Shown piece after piece: positions 52,826-62,821 of a stretch of 64,000 nt of DNA. Made by a program: the position numbers and the translations under genes. Under the pieces are notes generated by a model that had not been told where the DNA came from, did not search any database, and worked only from the letters and a program-made list of their open reading frames with translations. Each line of letters begins with the position of its first letter. Within the stretch, counting starts at the first letter, position 1. Source of the stretch: Acetobacteraceae bacterium. Lineage in GTDB: Bacteria > Pseudomonadota > Alphaproteobacteria > Acetobacterales > Acetobacteraceae. Location: assembly GCA_947373495.1 (NCBI GenBank), contig CANBXZ010000002.1:1-64000 (forward strand). The letters are read 5' to 3'.

Positions 52826-53155
52826 CGACCGGATCCTTGCCGCCGCGACAGCCCCTGCACCTTCGTCATGCGGCGTTCTCCGTGCTGGACGGGTGCCGCG
52901 GCGACCGCGGCGCCCGCCCGTATTCCTGCGGGAGGATGCAGCCGGACGGCCGGAAAGGACACCCTGGACGGGGTGTTGCGACGGTATCGCAAGGGCGAAG
53001 GGCCATCGGGGAACGGGGCCCGAGGCTGTCGCGCCACGGCCGCGCCCAAGGTGCAGGCGTTCCGCGGGCTTTCCCGGCTCGTGGGCAGGATGCGGGAAAG
53101 GACCTGGCGGCGGGCCTGGAATGTCCAGCCACATGAGTTGGCAGGACTACATATG
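52826..53155. other. Intergenic region before the tRNA gene
   Basis: About 330 bases with no supported gene. Frames entering it from both sides lack ribosome binding sites. It should contain the promoter of the methyltransferase pair on the minus strand. Confidence 0.4.
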
Positions 53156-53245
<90 letters not shown>

Positions 53246-53354
53246 GCGGCGGGGCCGGAGCGCGGTATAGGGTCGGCTGTCGGCTTGTGCAACGCTCTCC
53301 ATGCAAGGGGACGGCAATCTTTGGCGGATCGCCGGGTTAGGCCGCGTCTCGCCG

Positions 53355-53384
53355 TTGACTCCACCGCCAACCCCTGGCTATAAG
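53355..53384 (+). promoter_or_regulatory. Sigma-70-type promoter of rplU-rpmA
   Basis: TTGACT at 53355-53360 and TATAAG at 53379-53384 are separated by 18 bases, a good housekeeping promoter. It gives an mRNA leader of about 110 bases before rplU. Confidence 0.65.
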
Positions 53385-53505
53385 CCGCCCCTCCCGGAAG
53401 CGCCTCTGCGCTGCCGGCGGTCGTTCGCGGCCGATCAATCAAACAACGCCTGGGGCGGCTGTCGTCCTGGCACCTAACTCTGGCGCGACCAGTCGGGACC
53501 GCACG

Positions 53506-53823
53506 ATGACCTTCGCAGTGATCCGCACCGGCGGAAAGCAGTACCGAGTGACCCCGAACGCCGTGGTGACGGTGGAAAAGCTGGAAGCCGAAGCCGGCGG
53601 GACCATCACCTTCAATGAGGTGTTGGCCATTGGCACGGATGGCAACCTGACGCTGGGCTCGCCCACCGTGGCCGGCGCTCGTGTGGTTGCCACCGTCCTG
53701 GAACAGACCCGGGGCGACAAGGTGATTATCCTGAAGAAGCGCCGCCGCAAGAACAGCCGGCGCAAGCAGGGCCACCGCCAGCACATGACCGTGCTGCGCA
53801 TCGCCGAAATCGCGGCGGCCTGA
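53506..53823 (+). CDS. rplU: 50S ribosomal protein L21
   Basis: A 105-residue ribosomal protein that binds 23S rRNA in the large subunit. The sequence starts [15 protein letters not shown], the universal L21 opening ([13 protein letters not shown]). It contains [19 protein letters not shown] and ends in the [14 protein letters not shown] segment typical of the family. Length is standard. It is followed 14 bases later by rpmA, the conserved L21-L27 operon, with obgE after the terminator. The long leader may carry autoregulatory structure, but none is recognised. Confidence 0.98.
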   Translation: MTFAVIRTGGKQYRVTPNAVVTVEKLEAEAGGTITFNEVLAIGTDGNLTLGSPTVAGARVVATVLEQTRGDKVIILKKRRRKNSRRKQGHRQHMTVLRIAEIAAA

Positions 53824-53837
53824 GGAGGAACTGATCC

Positions 53838-55248
<1,411 letters not shown>

Positions 55249-55288
55249 AGCCACCGCCGCCCGGCGGCGCATTTCAGGGCGGCGCGCT

Positions 55289-56353
55289 TCAGGCCGCCGC
55301 GGCCCGGCGCGGTGCGGCGGGCGCAGTCGTGGCCGGCGCTTGCTCGATGGCGGCTTCCTCCAGCGGCGGCGCCACGGCTGGCGGCCTGGCACGCGGGGTG
55401 GCGAAGCCGGCCTGGCCACGCAGCCCCGCGGCAATCTCTCCCATCGTGGTCCAGGCCACATCGTCGCCGTAGCGGTCCTCGATGTCGTGGAACAGCCGGT
55501 CCAGGTAGTTCATGTAGAGCCGATCCACCCCGTCGAAATGGGTGTGGCCGGGCACCTGCTTGGTGATGTGCGCCTTGACCGAGAGGATGCCACCGGCGTC
55601 CAGGATCTCGAAGGCGCGTTCGGCCGGGGAGGTGGCCTGGAAGTTGGTGGGGAAGTGCAGCAGCCCTTCCGCGGTGCGCTGCGGAAAGACCAGGCTGCTG
55701 CCCTGCAGGCCGAAGCCCTCGGCGGTAATGGCATCGCCAGCAACCCGGGTACGCAGGTCGCGGCCCGAGGTGACCCATTCCACCCCAAGCGCGGCGCAGG
55801 CGGCCCGCAGCGCCGGGGGCAGGTTCCAGCCCGGTGGTTGCAGGCCGCGCGAAAACACCAGGCCGGCATCCTCGAAGATGGTGATCGCCTCGCGCATCAT
55901 CGCGGTGCAGGTGGCGACATCCTGCTGCTGGAACTCCACCGCGATGCGTCGGCCGGGGTGGATGTGATGCAACCCGTGCAGGCCGATCTCGGTGCGGGGC
56001 AGGGCGTTGAGAAAGCTGACGAAGCTGCTGTGCCGGCGCAGGTCCATGCTGCCCTTGGGCAGGATCGGCGCCAGGTAGCAGCGGTCCCGCAGCCAGGGAA
56101 TGTGCCGCAGCGGGCTGGTCGGCACCGGCGTTACCTCGCGCCAGTCGGGGGTGACGAACAGCGTCATGCGCAGCCGTGGGTGGCGCGTCAGCAGCCAGAG
56201 CAGCCGGCCCAGCGCGCCCTTTTCCAGGTCGCCGCCGGCTTCGAACGGGGCGTTGCGGCGGCCGGGAAAGACGTCGTCCACCGTCAGCACCACCGCCGGC
56301 CGTGGGCGCGGCAGGAAGTTGCGGATGGGGGAATTGCTGCCGTTGTCTGCCAT
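55289..56353 (-). CDS. Polysaccharide-deacetylase-family protein (DUF2334-like)
   Basis: A 354-residue protein with a NodB-like fold. The metal-binding Asp pair is in AVVLTVDDVFPGR, the His motif in TEIGLHGLHHIHPGRR, and the later Arg/His region in VKAHITKQVPGHTHFDGVD. Such enzymes remove acetyl groups from N-acetylhexosamines or act on related amides. The C-terminus (about residues 315-354) is an Ala/Pro-rich tail probably disordered. There is no signal peptide, so it is predicted cytoplasmic. It is convergent with obgE and stands alone. Substrate unknown; a role in surface glycan maturation is possible but not shown. Confidence 0.8.
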   Translation of the reverse strand: MADNGSNSPIRNFLPRPRPAVVLTVDDVFPGRRNAPFEAGGDLEKGALGRLLWLLTRHPRLRMTLFVTPDWREVTPVPTSPLRHIPWLRDRCYLAPILPKGSMDLRRHSSFVSFLNALPRTEIGLHGLHHIHPGRRIAVEFQQQDVATCTAMMREAITIFEDAGLVFSRGLQPPGWNLPPALRAACAALGVEWVTSGRDLRTRVAGDAITAEGFGLQGSSLVFPQRTAEGLLHFPTNFQATSPAERAFEILDAGGILSVKAHITKQVPGHTHFDGVDRLYMNYLDRLFHDIEDRYGDDVAWTTMGEIAAGLRGQAGFATPRARPPAVAPPLEEAAIEQAPATTAPAAPRRAAAA

Positions 56354-56415
56354 GCTGAACCGGGAATGCTGGGGTTGCCGCAGTATCCCGGTTGAGGGTT
56401 AACGCCCGCTTGCTC

Positions 56416-56644
56416 CTGGACCGTGATCGCCGCCGCCAGCGGCGCCGGCCAGGCTGTGGCTTGTTGATTGGCCGCGTGGTCCCACCGGCTGATGCCAGGG
56501 CCTGATCCGTGCAGGCGGAAGCGCCGGAGCGATGAAGCAGTCCCCTACACGCAGGCGAGGGCATTTCCCGCTCACGTTGCTTCGCGGGCAGGGCACTGGC
56601 TGGTTGTTCAAGCGCGCAGATCCTGCCGTCCGGTGACGCAGCCC
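56416..56644 (+). repeat. Dispersed intergenic element, copy B
   Basis: The blocks CTGGACCGTGATCGCC (56416-56431), TTTCCCGCTCACGTTGC with GCGGG (about 56563-56588) and CTGCCGTCCGGTGACGCAG (56623-56641) match, in order and orientation, the minus strand of 6935-7055. The first and second blocks are farther apart here. No gene is seen in the 305-base gap 56354-56658. Confidence 0.45.
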
Positions 56645-56658
56645 TGCCGGCATTTGCC

Positions 56659-57096
56659 CTAGCGCTTCACCTGCATGGCGAAGACCGCGCTGGCCCGGGC
56701 CACATGCTTGCCATCGGCCAGCATGCTGCCTTCGGTGAAGCACAGGTTGCGGCCCATGCGGGTCACCTTGGCCTGCATTTCCAGCCAGCAGCCTTCCATC
56801 GGCGGGCCGATATAGTCCACCGTCATGCTCACCGTGGCCAGGCGGGCGCGTTCCAGTCCGGCCTTCTCCCGCGCCACCGAAACCGCATGCACCAGGCCCA
56901 GGTCGGCCAGCGTGGCGACGAAGCCGCCATGCGCCGCGCCCATGCTGTTGATGTGGCGGTGTTCCACCCGAATGCCCAGCGCGGTGTAGTCCGCCGCGCG
57001 ATGCGACCAGAACGGCCCGAGCGTGACGGCATAGGGGCCGCCATGGGTGGCGGGCACGAAGCCGGCGGGAATATCGGCGGGCAGGGGGTGGTCCAT
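56659..57096 (-). CDS. PaaI-type hotdog-fold thioesterase
   Basis: A 145-residue hotdog protein. The start MDHPLPADIPAGFVP leads into FWSHRAADYTALGIRVEHRHINSMGAAHGG (read HINSMGAAHGGFVATLADLG), where HGG and the acidic residue in the following helix form the PaaI-type active site. VSMTVDYIGPP and LCFTEGSMLADGKHVARAS complete the fold. It hydrolyses acyl-CoA thioesters, often aromatic. The Met at 57108 is an alternative start; the longer frame overlaps the divergent deacetylase gene. The gene stands between the intergenic element and the two deacetylase genes on the other strand. Confidence 0.87.
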   Translation of the reverse strand: MDHPLPADIPAGFVPATHGGPYAVTLGPFWSHRAADYTALGIRVEHRHINSMGAAHGGFVATLADLGLVHAVSVAREKAGLERARLATVSMTVDYIGPPMEGCWLEMQAKVTRMGRNLCFTEGSMLADGKHVARASAVFAMQVKR

Positions 57097-57214
57097 GGCG
57101 GGCGGCATCCGGTGGTTTCGCCGGCACCCTTGCCCCGACACCGGCCGCAGGTCCAGGGGGTTGCGGCGCGTCCGGGTTGCGGCATCATCCAGCCAGGGAT
57201 TGAGGAGACCGGCC

Positions 57215-58099
57215 ATGGACCCCGCAGCGCTGGATGCCGAACTGGCTGAACTGCGCCACGCCGCGCAGCACACCGCCGCCCATTACGAGACGATTCCTGA
57301 CCTGGCCTGGCCGGCAGGCGTGCGGGTGGCGGTGAACTTCACGCTGGACTTCGACGCCATGCTGCTGCGCCGGCTGAAGAATGAGCCGCCGATGCAGTTG
57401 GCCAAGGGCGAATTCGGCGGCCGCGTGGGCATTTGGCGCGCGGTGGAACTGTTCAGCCGGCTGGGGGTGAAGGCCACCATCTTCACCGTGGGCCGGATTT
57501 GCGAACTTTACCCCGACGCGCTGCGCCACGTGCTGGAGCAGGGCCACGAGATCGCCGACCACATGTGGGAACACCATGTGCCGAAGGACCCGGCCATGGA
57601 GGACGACCACTTCATGAAGACCATCGCCGCGTTCCGCGACACGCTGAACCACCGCTGCGTCGGCAGCCGCAGCCGGCATTCCAACCGGCTGCTGGCGCGG
57701 GAAGGCTACCTGTACAACTCGCACGGCTCGGCCGCGCATGGGCCGCATTATACCCATGACGGCGCCGGCAATGCGGTGCTGAACCTGCCCTTCCACTACG
57801 CCATCGACGACGCGATGTTCTATTCCGCCAACTGGCAGGGCTCGGAGCTGATGGCCAACCGCTTCAGCGACACCGACCGGGTGGAGGAGATCTGGTGGCA
57901 GGGCTTCCTGCAGCAGTACCGGGCGGGTGGCTACCTGAACGTGTGCCTGCACCCCTTCGTCAGCGGCCGGGCGCAACGCATCGACATGCTGGAACGCCTG
58001 GTGCACCGCATGCAGGCCATGCCCGGCGTGTGGCTGCCGACCTGTGCCGATGTGGCCCGCCACGTCACCACCACGCGCCCGCCGCTGGCCGGCCGGTAA
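57215..58099 (+). CDS. Polysaccharide deacetylase family protein (PgdA/PuuE-like), first of a pair
   Basis: A 294-residue NodB-fold protein. Asp-rich strand VRVAVNFTLDFDAMLLRRL, GIWRAVELFSRLGVKATIFT, the His motif HEIADHMWEHHVPKDPAM and the distal LNVCLHPFVSGRAQRIDML follow the usual order. The FGGRVGIWRAVELF pattern resembles the H. pylori PgdA/PuuE-type cyclic-imide-hydrolase branch rather than classical chitin deacetylases. The start at 57215 follows TGAGGAGA at 57201-57208. It is 12 bases upstream of a second deacetylase gene, so both are in one transcript. Substrate may be an imide, hydantoin or acetylated sugar. Confidence 0.86.
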   Translation: MDPAALDAELAELRHAAQHTAAHYETIPDLAWPAGVRVAVNFTLDFDAMLLRRLKNEPPMQLAKGEFGGRVGIWRAVELFSRLGVKATIFTVGRICELYPDALRHVLEQGHEIADHMWEHHVPKDPAMEDDHFMKTIAAFRDTLNHRCVGSRSRHSNRLLAREGYLYNSHGSAAHGPHYTHDGAGNAVLNLPFHYAIDDAMFYSANWQGSELMANRFSDTDRVEEIWWQGFLQQYRAGGYLNVCLHPFVSGRAQRIDMLERLVHRMQAMPGVWLPTCADVARHVTTTRPPLAGR

Positions 58100-58111
58100 G
58101 GGAACGCCGCC

Positions 58112-59050
58112 ATGCCGTGGAAGCAGAATTACACCATCTCCGACGAAACCAGCCTGGCCGACAGCGCGCTGCGCTGGCCGGGCGGCAGGCAGTGCTGCGT
58201 CAGCATCACCGTGGACCTGTCCCAGGCCAGCGGCCCGGCCGGCATCACGTCCGCGGACCTCAAGGTCTCCTGGGCCTATTTCGGCCTGCATGAGGGGCTG
58301 GACCTGCTGCTGGCGACGCTGAAGCAGTATGGCCTGCGCGCCACCTTCGCCGTGCCGGCGGCCATTGCCGCCATCATGCCGGAGCGGATTCGCGCCATCC
58401 AGGCCGCGGGGCATGAGATTGCCGCCGAGGGGCTGAAGCACGAGGACACCTCCGGGATGTCCCGCGCCGAGGAAAAGGCGCGGATGGACCGCGCCGTGGC
58501 GGTGCTGACCGAGGTGACCGGCAAGCGCCCGGAAGGCTGGTACTGCCTGCCGCGCCAGCGCGACGACTTCGCCGTGGGCACCATCGGCCCCAACACCGTG
58601 GACCTGCTGCGCGAGGCCGGCTTCAGCTACCTGGGCAATGGCCTGGCCGATGACATCCCGCATTACTGGGTGACGGACTTCGACCAGCGCCAGTCCCTGC
58701 TGACCATGCCGTACTACTACCATTACGATGACCAGTGGTTCTGCATGTTCCCGCTGGAAGGCACCGGGCTGGAACACCCGGACATGATGTTCCGCAACTG
58801 GGCGGCCGAGTTCCGTGCCCAGTACCGTCGCGGCCGGCAATTCCACATGACGCTGCATCCGCAGCATGTCGGCTGGTGCAGCCGCCTGGCGATGCTGGAA
58901 CAATTCTGTCAGCTGATGCAGGAACACCCCGGCCTGTGGAACCCGACCAACGCCGAGTTGGCGGCGCATTGGCGGGCGCATTATCCGGCGGAAACCCACC
59001 TGCATTTGAAGCCCAGCGTATGGCGGGACCACCCCGGCAGCCTCAGCTGA
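58112..59050 (+). CDS. Polysaccharide deacetylase family protein, second of a pair
   Basis: A 312-residue NodB-fold protein. Landmarks are CVSITVDLSQASGPAG as the Asp-bearing strand, LLLATLKQYGLRATFAVP, HEIAAEGLKHEDTSGMS in place of the usual His-x3-His motif, and FHMTLHPQHVGWCSRLAML near the C-terminus. Compared with its neighbour, the metal ligands look altered (one Asp in the first motif), so its activity may differ or be metal-independent as in PuuE. It is co-transcribed with the preceding gene. A hairpin at 59047-59076 starts within its stop codon region and probably ends the transcript. Confidence 0.84.
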   Translation: MPWKQNYTISDETSLADSALRWPGGRQCCVSITVDLSQASGPAGITSADLKVSWAYFGLHEGLDLLLATLKQYGLRATFAVPAAIAAIMPERIRAIQAAGHEIAAEGLKHEDTSGMSRAEEKARMDRAVAVLTEVTGKRPEGWYCLPRQRDDFAVGTIGPNTVDLLREAGFSYLGNGLADDIPHYWVTDFDQRQSLLTMPYYYHYDDQWFCMFPLEGTGLEHPDMMFRNWAAEFRAQYRRGRQFHMTLHPQHVGWCSRLAMLEQFCQLMQEHPGLWNPTNAELAAHWRAHYPAETHLHLKPSVWRDHPGSLS

Positions 59051-59076
59051 TTCTGCTGCATCGCAGCATGAATCAG
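59047..59076 (+). terminator. Hairpin at the end of the deacetylase pair
   Basis: CTGATTCTGCTGC at 59047-59059 pairs with 59063-59076 around ATC, with one bulged T, giving 13 pairs. It includes the stop codon. No T-tract follows. It separates the deacetylase pair from the oxidoreductase operon. Confidence 0.5.
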
Positions 59077-59098
59077 GGCGCGTTGCAGCGCGGCCCGG

Positions 59099-59118
59099 GT
59101 TGCGGCAATCTGCGCAAC
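59099..59118 (+). promoter_or_regulatory. Hairpin in the leader of the 2-oxoacid oxidoreductase operon
   Basis: GTTGCG at 59099-59104 pairs with CGCAAC at 59113-59118 around an eight-base loop. It lies 84 bases before the TTG start at 59202. Role unknown. Confidence 0.35.
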
Positions 59119-59201
59119 GCGGAGCCGCGTGCGCCGAGCCACGTCCACAGCCTAACCAATGCAGGCCGCTTCAAAGTGCGGCCTCACCCGGAGGGAGCCT
59201 C

Positions 59202-61001
59202 TTGAAGCCGACCGATCTCAGCTCGCCCTCCTACTTCCACAAGGTGGTGGACTGCCAGTGGGCCTGCCCGGCGCATACGCCGGTACCTGAATACATCCGG
59301 CTGATCTCTGCCGGGCGCTACACCGACGCCTATATGGTGAACTGGGAATCCAACGTCTTCCCGGGCATCCTCGGCCGCACCTGCGACCGCCCCTGCGAGC
59401 CGGCCTGCCGGCGCGGGCGGGTGGAGGATGAGCCGGTGGCGATCTGCCGGCTCAAGCGCGTGGCCGCCGACAACAAGGACGACGTGCTGGCGCGGCTGAC
59501 GCCGATTCCGGCACAGAAGAACGGCAAGCGCGTGGCGCTGATTGGCGCCGGGCCGTCCAGCCTGACCGTGGCGCGCGACCTGGCGCCGCTGGGCTACGAC
59601 GTGCATGTGTTCGACGCCGAGGCCAAGGGCGGCGGCTTCATGTGGAGCCAGATTCCGCGCTTCCGCCTGCCGGAAAGCGTGATCGACGAGGAAGTCGGCT
59701 ACATCACCAACCGCGGCGGCGTGACCACGCACTACAACACCCGCATCGACAGCCTGAAGGGCCTGCTGGCCGAGGGGTATGACGCGGTGTTCGTGGGCTG
59801 CGGCGCCCCGCGCGGGCGCGAGCTGGATGTGCCGGGCGCCCAGGAGGCCGCGGCCAATATCCACCTGGGCATCGACTGGTTGGCCAGCGTTTCCTTCGAA
59901 CACACCACCAGCATCGGCAAGCGCGTCATCGTGCTGGGTGGCGGCAACACCGCGATGGATTGCTGCCGCAGCGCCCGCCGCCTGGGTGGCGAGCAGGTCA
60001 GCGTGGTGGTGCGTTCCGGCTTCGAGGAAATGAAGGCGAGCCCGTGGGAGAAGGAGGACGCGATGCATGAAGGCATCCCGATCCTGAACTTCCTGGTGCC
60101 GAAGCAGGTGCTGCACACCGCGGGCCGGCTGACCGGCATGGTGTTCGAGAAGGTGAAGGCGGAATACGACGACAAAGGCCGGCGCAAGCTGGTGCCGAGC
60201 GGCGAGCCGGATGTCACCATCGAATGCGACGACGTGCTGGTGGCGATCGGCCAGGAAAACGCCTTCCCCTGGATCGAGCGCGACATCGGCCTGGAATTCG
60301 ACCGCTGGGGCCTGCCCAAGCTGAACGAGACCACGCTGCAGAGCACGGTGCCGAACGTGTTCTTCGGCGGTGACGCCGCCTTCGGCCCGAAGAACATCAT
60401 CTGGGCGGTGGCGCATGGCCACGAAGCCGCGGTGAGCATCGACAAGTTCTGCCAGGGCCAGGACGTGACGGAGCGCCCCGACCCGCTGGTGAAGATGGCT
60501 TCCCAGAAAATGGGTATCCATGAATGGAGCTACGACAACGACGTCTCGATCGACCTGCGCTTCAAGGTGCCGCATGCCGACCCGAGCGAAAGCCTGCGCA
60601 GCATCAAGGCCGAGGTTGAGCTTGGCTACGACCGCGAGCTGGCGTTCAAGGAAGCGCAGCGCTGCCTGAACTGCGACGTGCAGACGGTGTTCGCCGCCAA
60701 CCTGTGCATCGAATGCGACGGCTGCGTCGACATCTGCCCGACCGACAGCATCACCTTCACCCCGAATGAGGAAGAGGATGCGCTGCGCACGGCATTGAAG
60801 GCACCGGCGATCAACAAGCACCAGGCCCTGTACGTGGCCGATGGGCTGAAGACGGGCCGGGTGATGGTGAAGGACGAAGACGTCTGCCTGCATTGCGGGC
60901 TGTGCGCCGAGCGTTGCCCGACAGGGGCCTGGGACATGCAGAAATTCTTCCTCGAAACCGCCAAGACCACGAACGGGGCGCAAGCATGCCTCAGCCGCTG
61001 A
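59202..61001 (+). CDS. GltD-like FAD/NAD(P) and Fe-S electron-transfer subunit of a 2-oxoacid oxidoreductase
   Basis: A 599-residue flavoprotein. The N-terminal Cys-rich domain (DCQWACPAHTPVPEYIRLI, RTCDRPCEPACRRG) resembles the Fe-S domain of GltD and dihydropyrimidine dehydrogenase. The FAD motif is VALIGAGPSSLTVARDL and the NAD(P) motif VIVLGGGNTAMDCCRSARRL. The C-terminus has two [4Fe-4S] motifs, CIECDGCVDICPTD and CLHCGLCAERCPTGA. It would move electrons between NAD(P)H and the Fe-S chain of the TPP enzyme encoded by the next two genes. The TTG start at 59202 follows a very strong GGAGGGAG at 59190-59197. It overlaps the next gene by 16 bases. Confidence 0.9.
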   Translation: MKPTDLSSPSYFHKVVDCQWACPAHTPVPEYIRLISAGRYTDAYMVNWESNVFPGILGRTCDRPCEPACRRGRVEDEPVAICRLKRVAADNKDDVLARLTPIPAQKNGKRVALIGAGPSSLTVARDLAPLGYDVHVFDAEAKGGGFMWSQIPRFRLPESVIDEEVGYITNRGGVTTHYNTRIDSLKGLLAEGYDAVFVGCGAPRGRELDVPGAQEAAANIHLGIDWLASVSFEHTTSIGKRVIVLGGGNTAMDCCRSARRLGGEQVSVVVRSGFEEMKASPWEKEDAMHEGIPILNFLVPKQVLHTAGRLTGMVFEKVKAEYDDKGRRKLVPSGEPDVTIECDDVLVAIGQENAFPWIERDIGLEFDRWGLPKLNETTLQSTVPNVFFGGDAAFGPKNIIWAVAHGHEAAVSIDKFCQGQDVTERPDPLVKMASQKMGIHEWSYDNDVSIDLRFKVPHADPSESLRSIKAEVELGYDRELAFKEAQRCLNCDVQTVFAANLCIECDGCVDICPTDSITFTPNEEEDALRTALKAPAINKHQALYVADGLKTGRVMVKDEDVCLHCGLCAERCPTGAWDMQKFFLETAKTTNGAQACLSR

Positions 61002-62821
61002 GCGCGACGAACGACTTCGTCGTCAAGTTCGCCAACGTCAACGGCTCGGGTTCGGCATCCGCCAACCAGCTGTTCGCGAAATCCATCCTGCGCATGGGCA
61101 TTCCCATTGCCTCGCGCAACATCTTCCCCAGCAACATCCAGGGCCTGCCGACCTGGTTCGAGGTGCGGGTCAGCGGGGAAGGTCACCTCGGCCGGCGCGG
61201 TGGCGTCGACATGATGGTGGCGATGAACCCGCAGACCTGGGACCGCGATGTCGCCGAGATCGATGTCGGCGGCTACCTGTTCTACGATTCGACCAAGCCG
61301 ATGCCGAAGTCGAAGTTCCGCGACGACATCACCGTCATCGGCGTGCCGCTGACGGAGTTGGTGAACGCGGCCTATTCGGTGGCGCGCGAACGCCAGCTGT
61401 TCAAGAACATCATCTATCTCGGGGCGCTGTCGGCGTTGCTGAGCATCGACCCGGCGGTGATCGAGCAGTTGCTGGCCGAGCAGTACAAGGGCAAGGAAAA
61501 GCTGGCGAAGTCGAACCAGGAGGCGTTCCACATGGGGCGCAACTGGGCGGCGACCAACCTGCCGCCGATCGGCCTGAAGCTGGAAAAGGCCGACAAGGTC
61601 GGCAACCGCATCTACATCGAAGGCAATGCCGCGGCTGGCCTGGGCGCGGTGTATGGCGGTGCCACGGTCTGCGCCTGGTATCCCATCACGCCCAGCACCA
61701 GCCTGGCGGAAGGCTTCGAGAAATACGCCAAGCGCTTCCGTACCAACAAGGATGGCACCAAGAACTACGCCATCGTGCAGGCGGAAGACGAGTTGGCCAG
61801 CATCGGCATCGTCATCGGTGCCGGCTGGAACGGCGCCCGTGCCTTCACCGCAACCTCCGGCCCCGGCATTTCGTTGATGCAGGAGTTCGTCGGCCTCAGC
61901 TACTTCGCCGAAGTGCCGGCGGTGATCTTCGACGTGCAGCGCGCCGGGCCTTCCACCGGCATGCCGACGCGTACCCAGCAGAGCGACGTGATCAGCGCCG
62001 CCTATGCCAGCCACGGCGACACCAAGCACCTGGTGCTGTTCCCCGAAGACCCGCGCGAGTGCTTCGAGTTCGGCGCCGCCGCCTTCGATATCGCCGACCG
62101 CTTCCAGAGCACGGTCTTCGTGCTGCTCGACCTTGATATCGGCATGAATGACTGGCTGTGCGAACCCTTTGCCTGGGACGACAGCAAGCGCATGGACCGC
62201 GGCAAGGTGATGACCGCGGAAATGCTGGAAGCCGGCCGCGAGTTCGGCCGCTACCTGGATGTGGATGGCGATGGCGTGCCGTTCCGCACCTATCCCGGTA
62301 CGCACCCGAGCAAGGGCGCCTTCTTCACCCGCGGCACCAGCCGCGACCGCTACGCCAAGTACAGCGAAAGCGGCGCGGTGTACGTGGACAACATGGAACG
62401 CCTGCTGCGGAAGTTCGAAACCGCGAAGGAATACGTGCCGCACCCGGTGGAGAAGAAGGCCAGTCGCACCACGCCCTATGGCGTGATCTACTATGGCAGC
62501 TCCTCGGCCGCGATGCAGGAAGCCCTGGTGGCCTTGCAGGCCGATGGCGTCCAGTTGGACGCCATGCGGGTGCGCGCCTTCCCGTTCCACAACGACATCC
62601 AGCGTTTCATCGATGAACACGACACGGTGTTCGTCGTGGAGCAGAACCGCGACGCGCAGCTGCGCACGCTGCTGATGAACGAATGCAACACCGACCCGGC
62701 CAAGCTGGTGGCGGTGCTGCATTTCGACGGCACGCCGATCACCGCGCGGTTCATCCGCGAAGCCATTGGCCGCAAGGCCAGTTCCGTCGAAGTTGTCCCG
62801 CTGCGGAAGGCCACCCCATGA
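60986..62821 (+). CDS. 2-oxoacid:acceptor oxidoreductase, fused gamma-alpha subunit (KorA-like)
   Basis: A 611-residue protein. Residues 15-190 are the gamma domain (VNGSGSASANQLFAKSILRM, GEGHLGRRGGVDMMVAMN). Residues 205-600 form the alpha (pyrimidine-binding and domain II) part with NAAAGLGAVYGGATVCAWYP, ITPSTSLAEGFEKYA, TATSGPGISLMQEFVGLSYF and PSTGMPTRTQQSD. The reaction class is CoA-dependent oxidative decarboxylation of a 2-oxoacid such as 2-oxoglutarate, or its reverse. The C-terminal domain ends FIREAIGRKASS. It is flanked by four- and 16-base overlaps with its partners, so all three products are made together. The exact oxoacid is not determined. Confidence 0.92.
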   Translation: MPQPLSATNDFVVKFANVNGSGSASANQLFAKSILRMGIPIASRNIFPSNIQGLPTWFEVRVSGEGHLGRRGGVDMMVAMNPQTWDRDVAEIDVGGYLFYDSTKPMPKSKFRDDITVIGVPLTELVNAAYSVARERQLFKNIIYLGALSALLSIDPAVIEQLLAEQYKGKEKLAKSNQEAFHMGRNWAATNLPPIGLKLEKADKVGNRIYIEGNAAAGLGAVYGGATVCAWYPITPSTSLAEGFEKYAKRFRTNKDGTKNYAIVQAEDELASIGIVIGAGWNGARAFTATSGPGISLMQEFVGLSYFAEVPAVIFDVQRAGPSTGMPTRTQQSDVISAAYASHGDTKHLVLFPEDPRECFEFGAAAFDIADRFQSTVFVLLDLDIGMNDWLCEPFAWDDSKRMDRGKVMTAEMLEAGREFGRYLDVDGDGVPFRTYPGTHPSKGAFFTRGTSRDRYAKYSESGAVYVDNMERLLRKFETAKEYVPHPVEKKASRTTPYGVIYYGSSSAAMQEALVALQADGVQLDAMRVRAFPFHNDIQRFIDEHDTVFVVEQNRDAQLRTLLMNECNTDPAKLVAVLHFDGTPITARFIREAIGRKASSVEVVPLRKATP

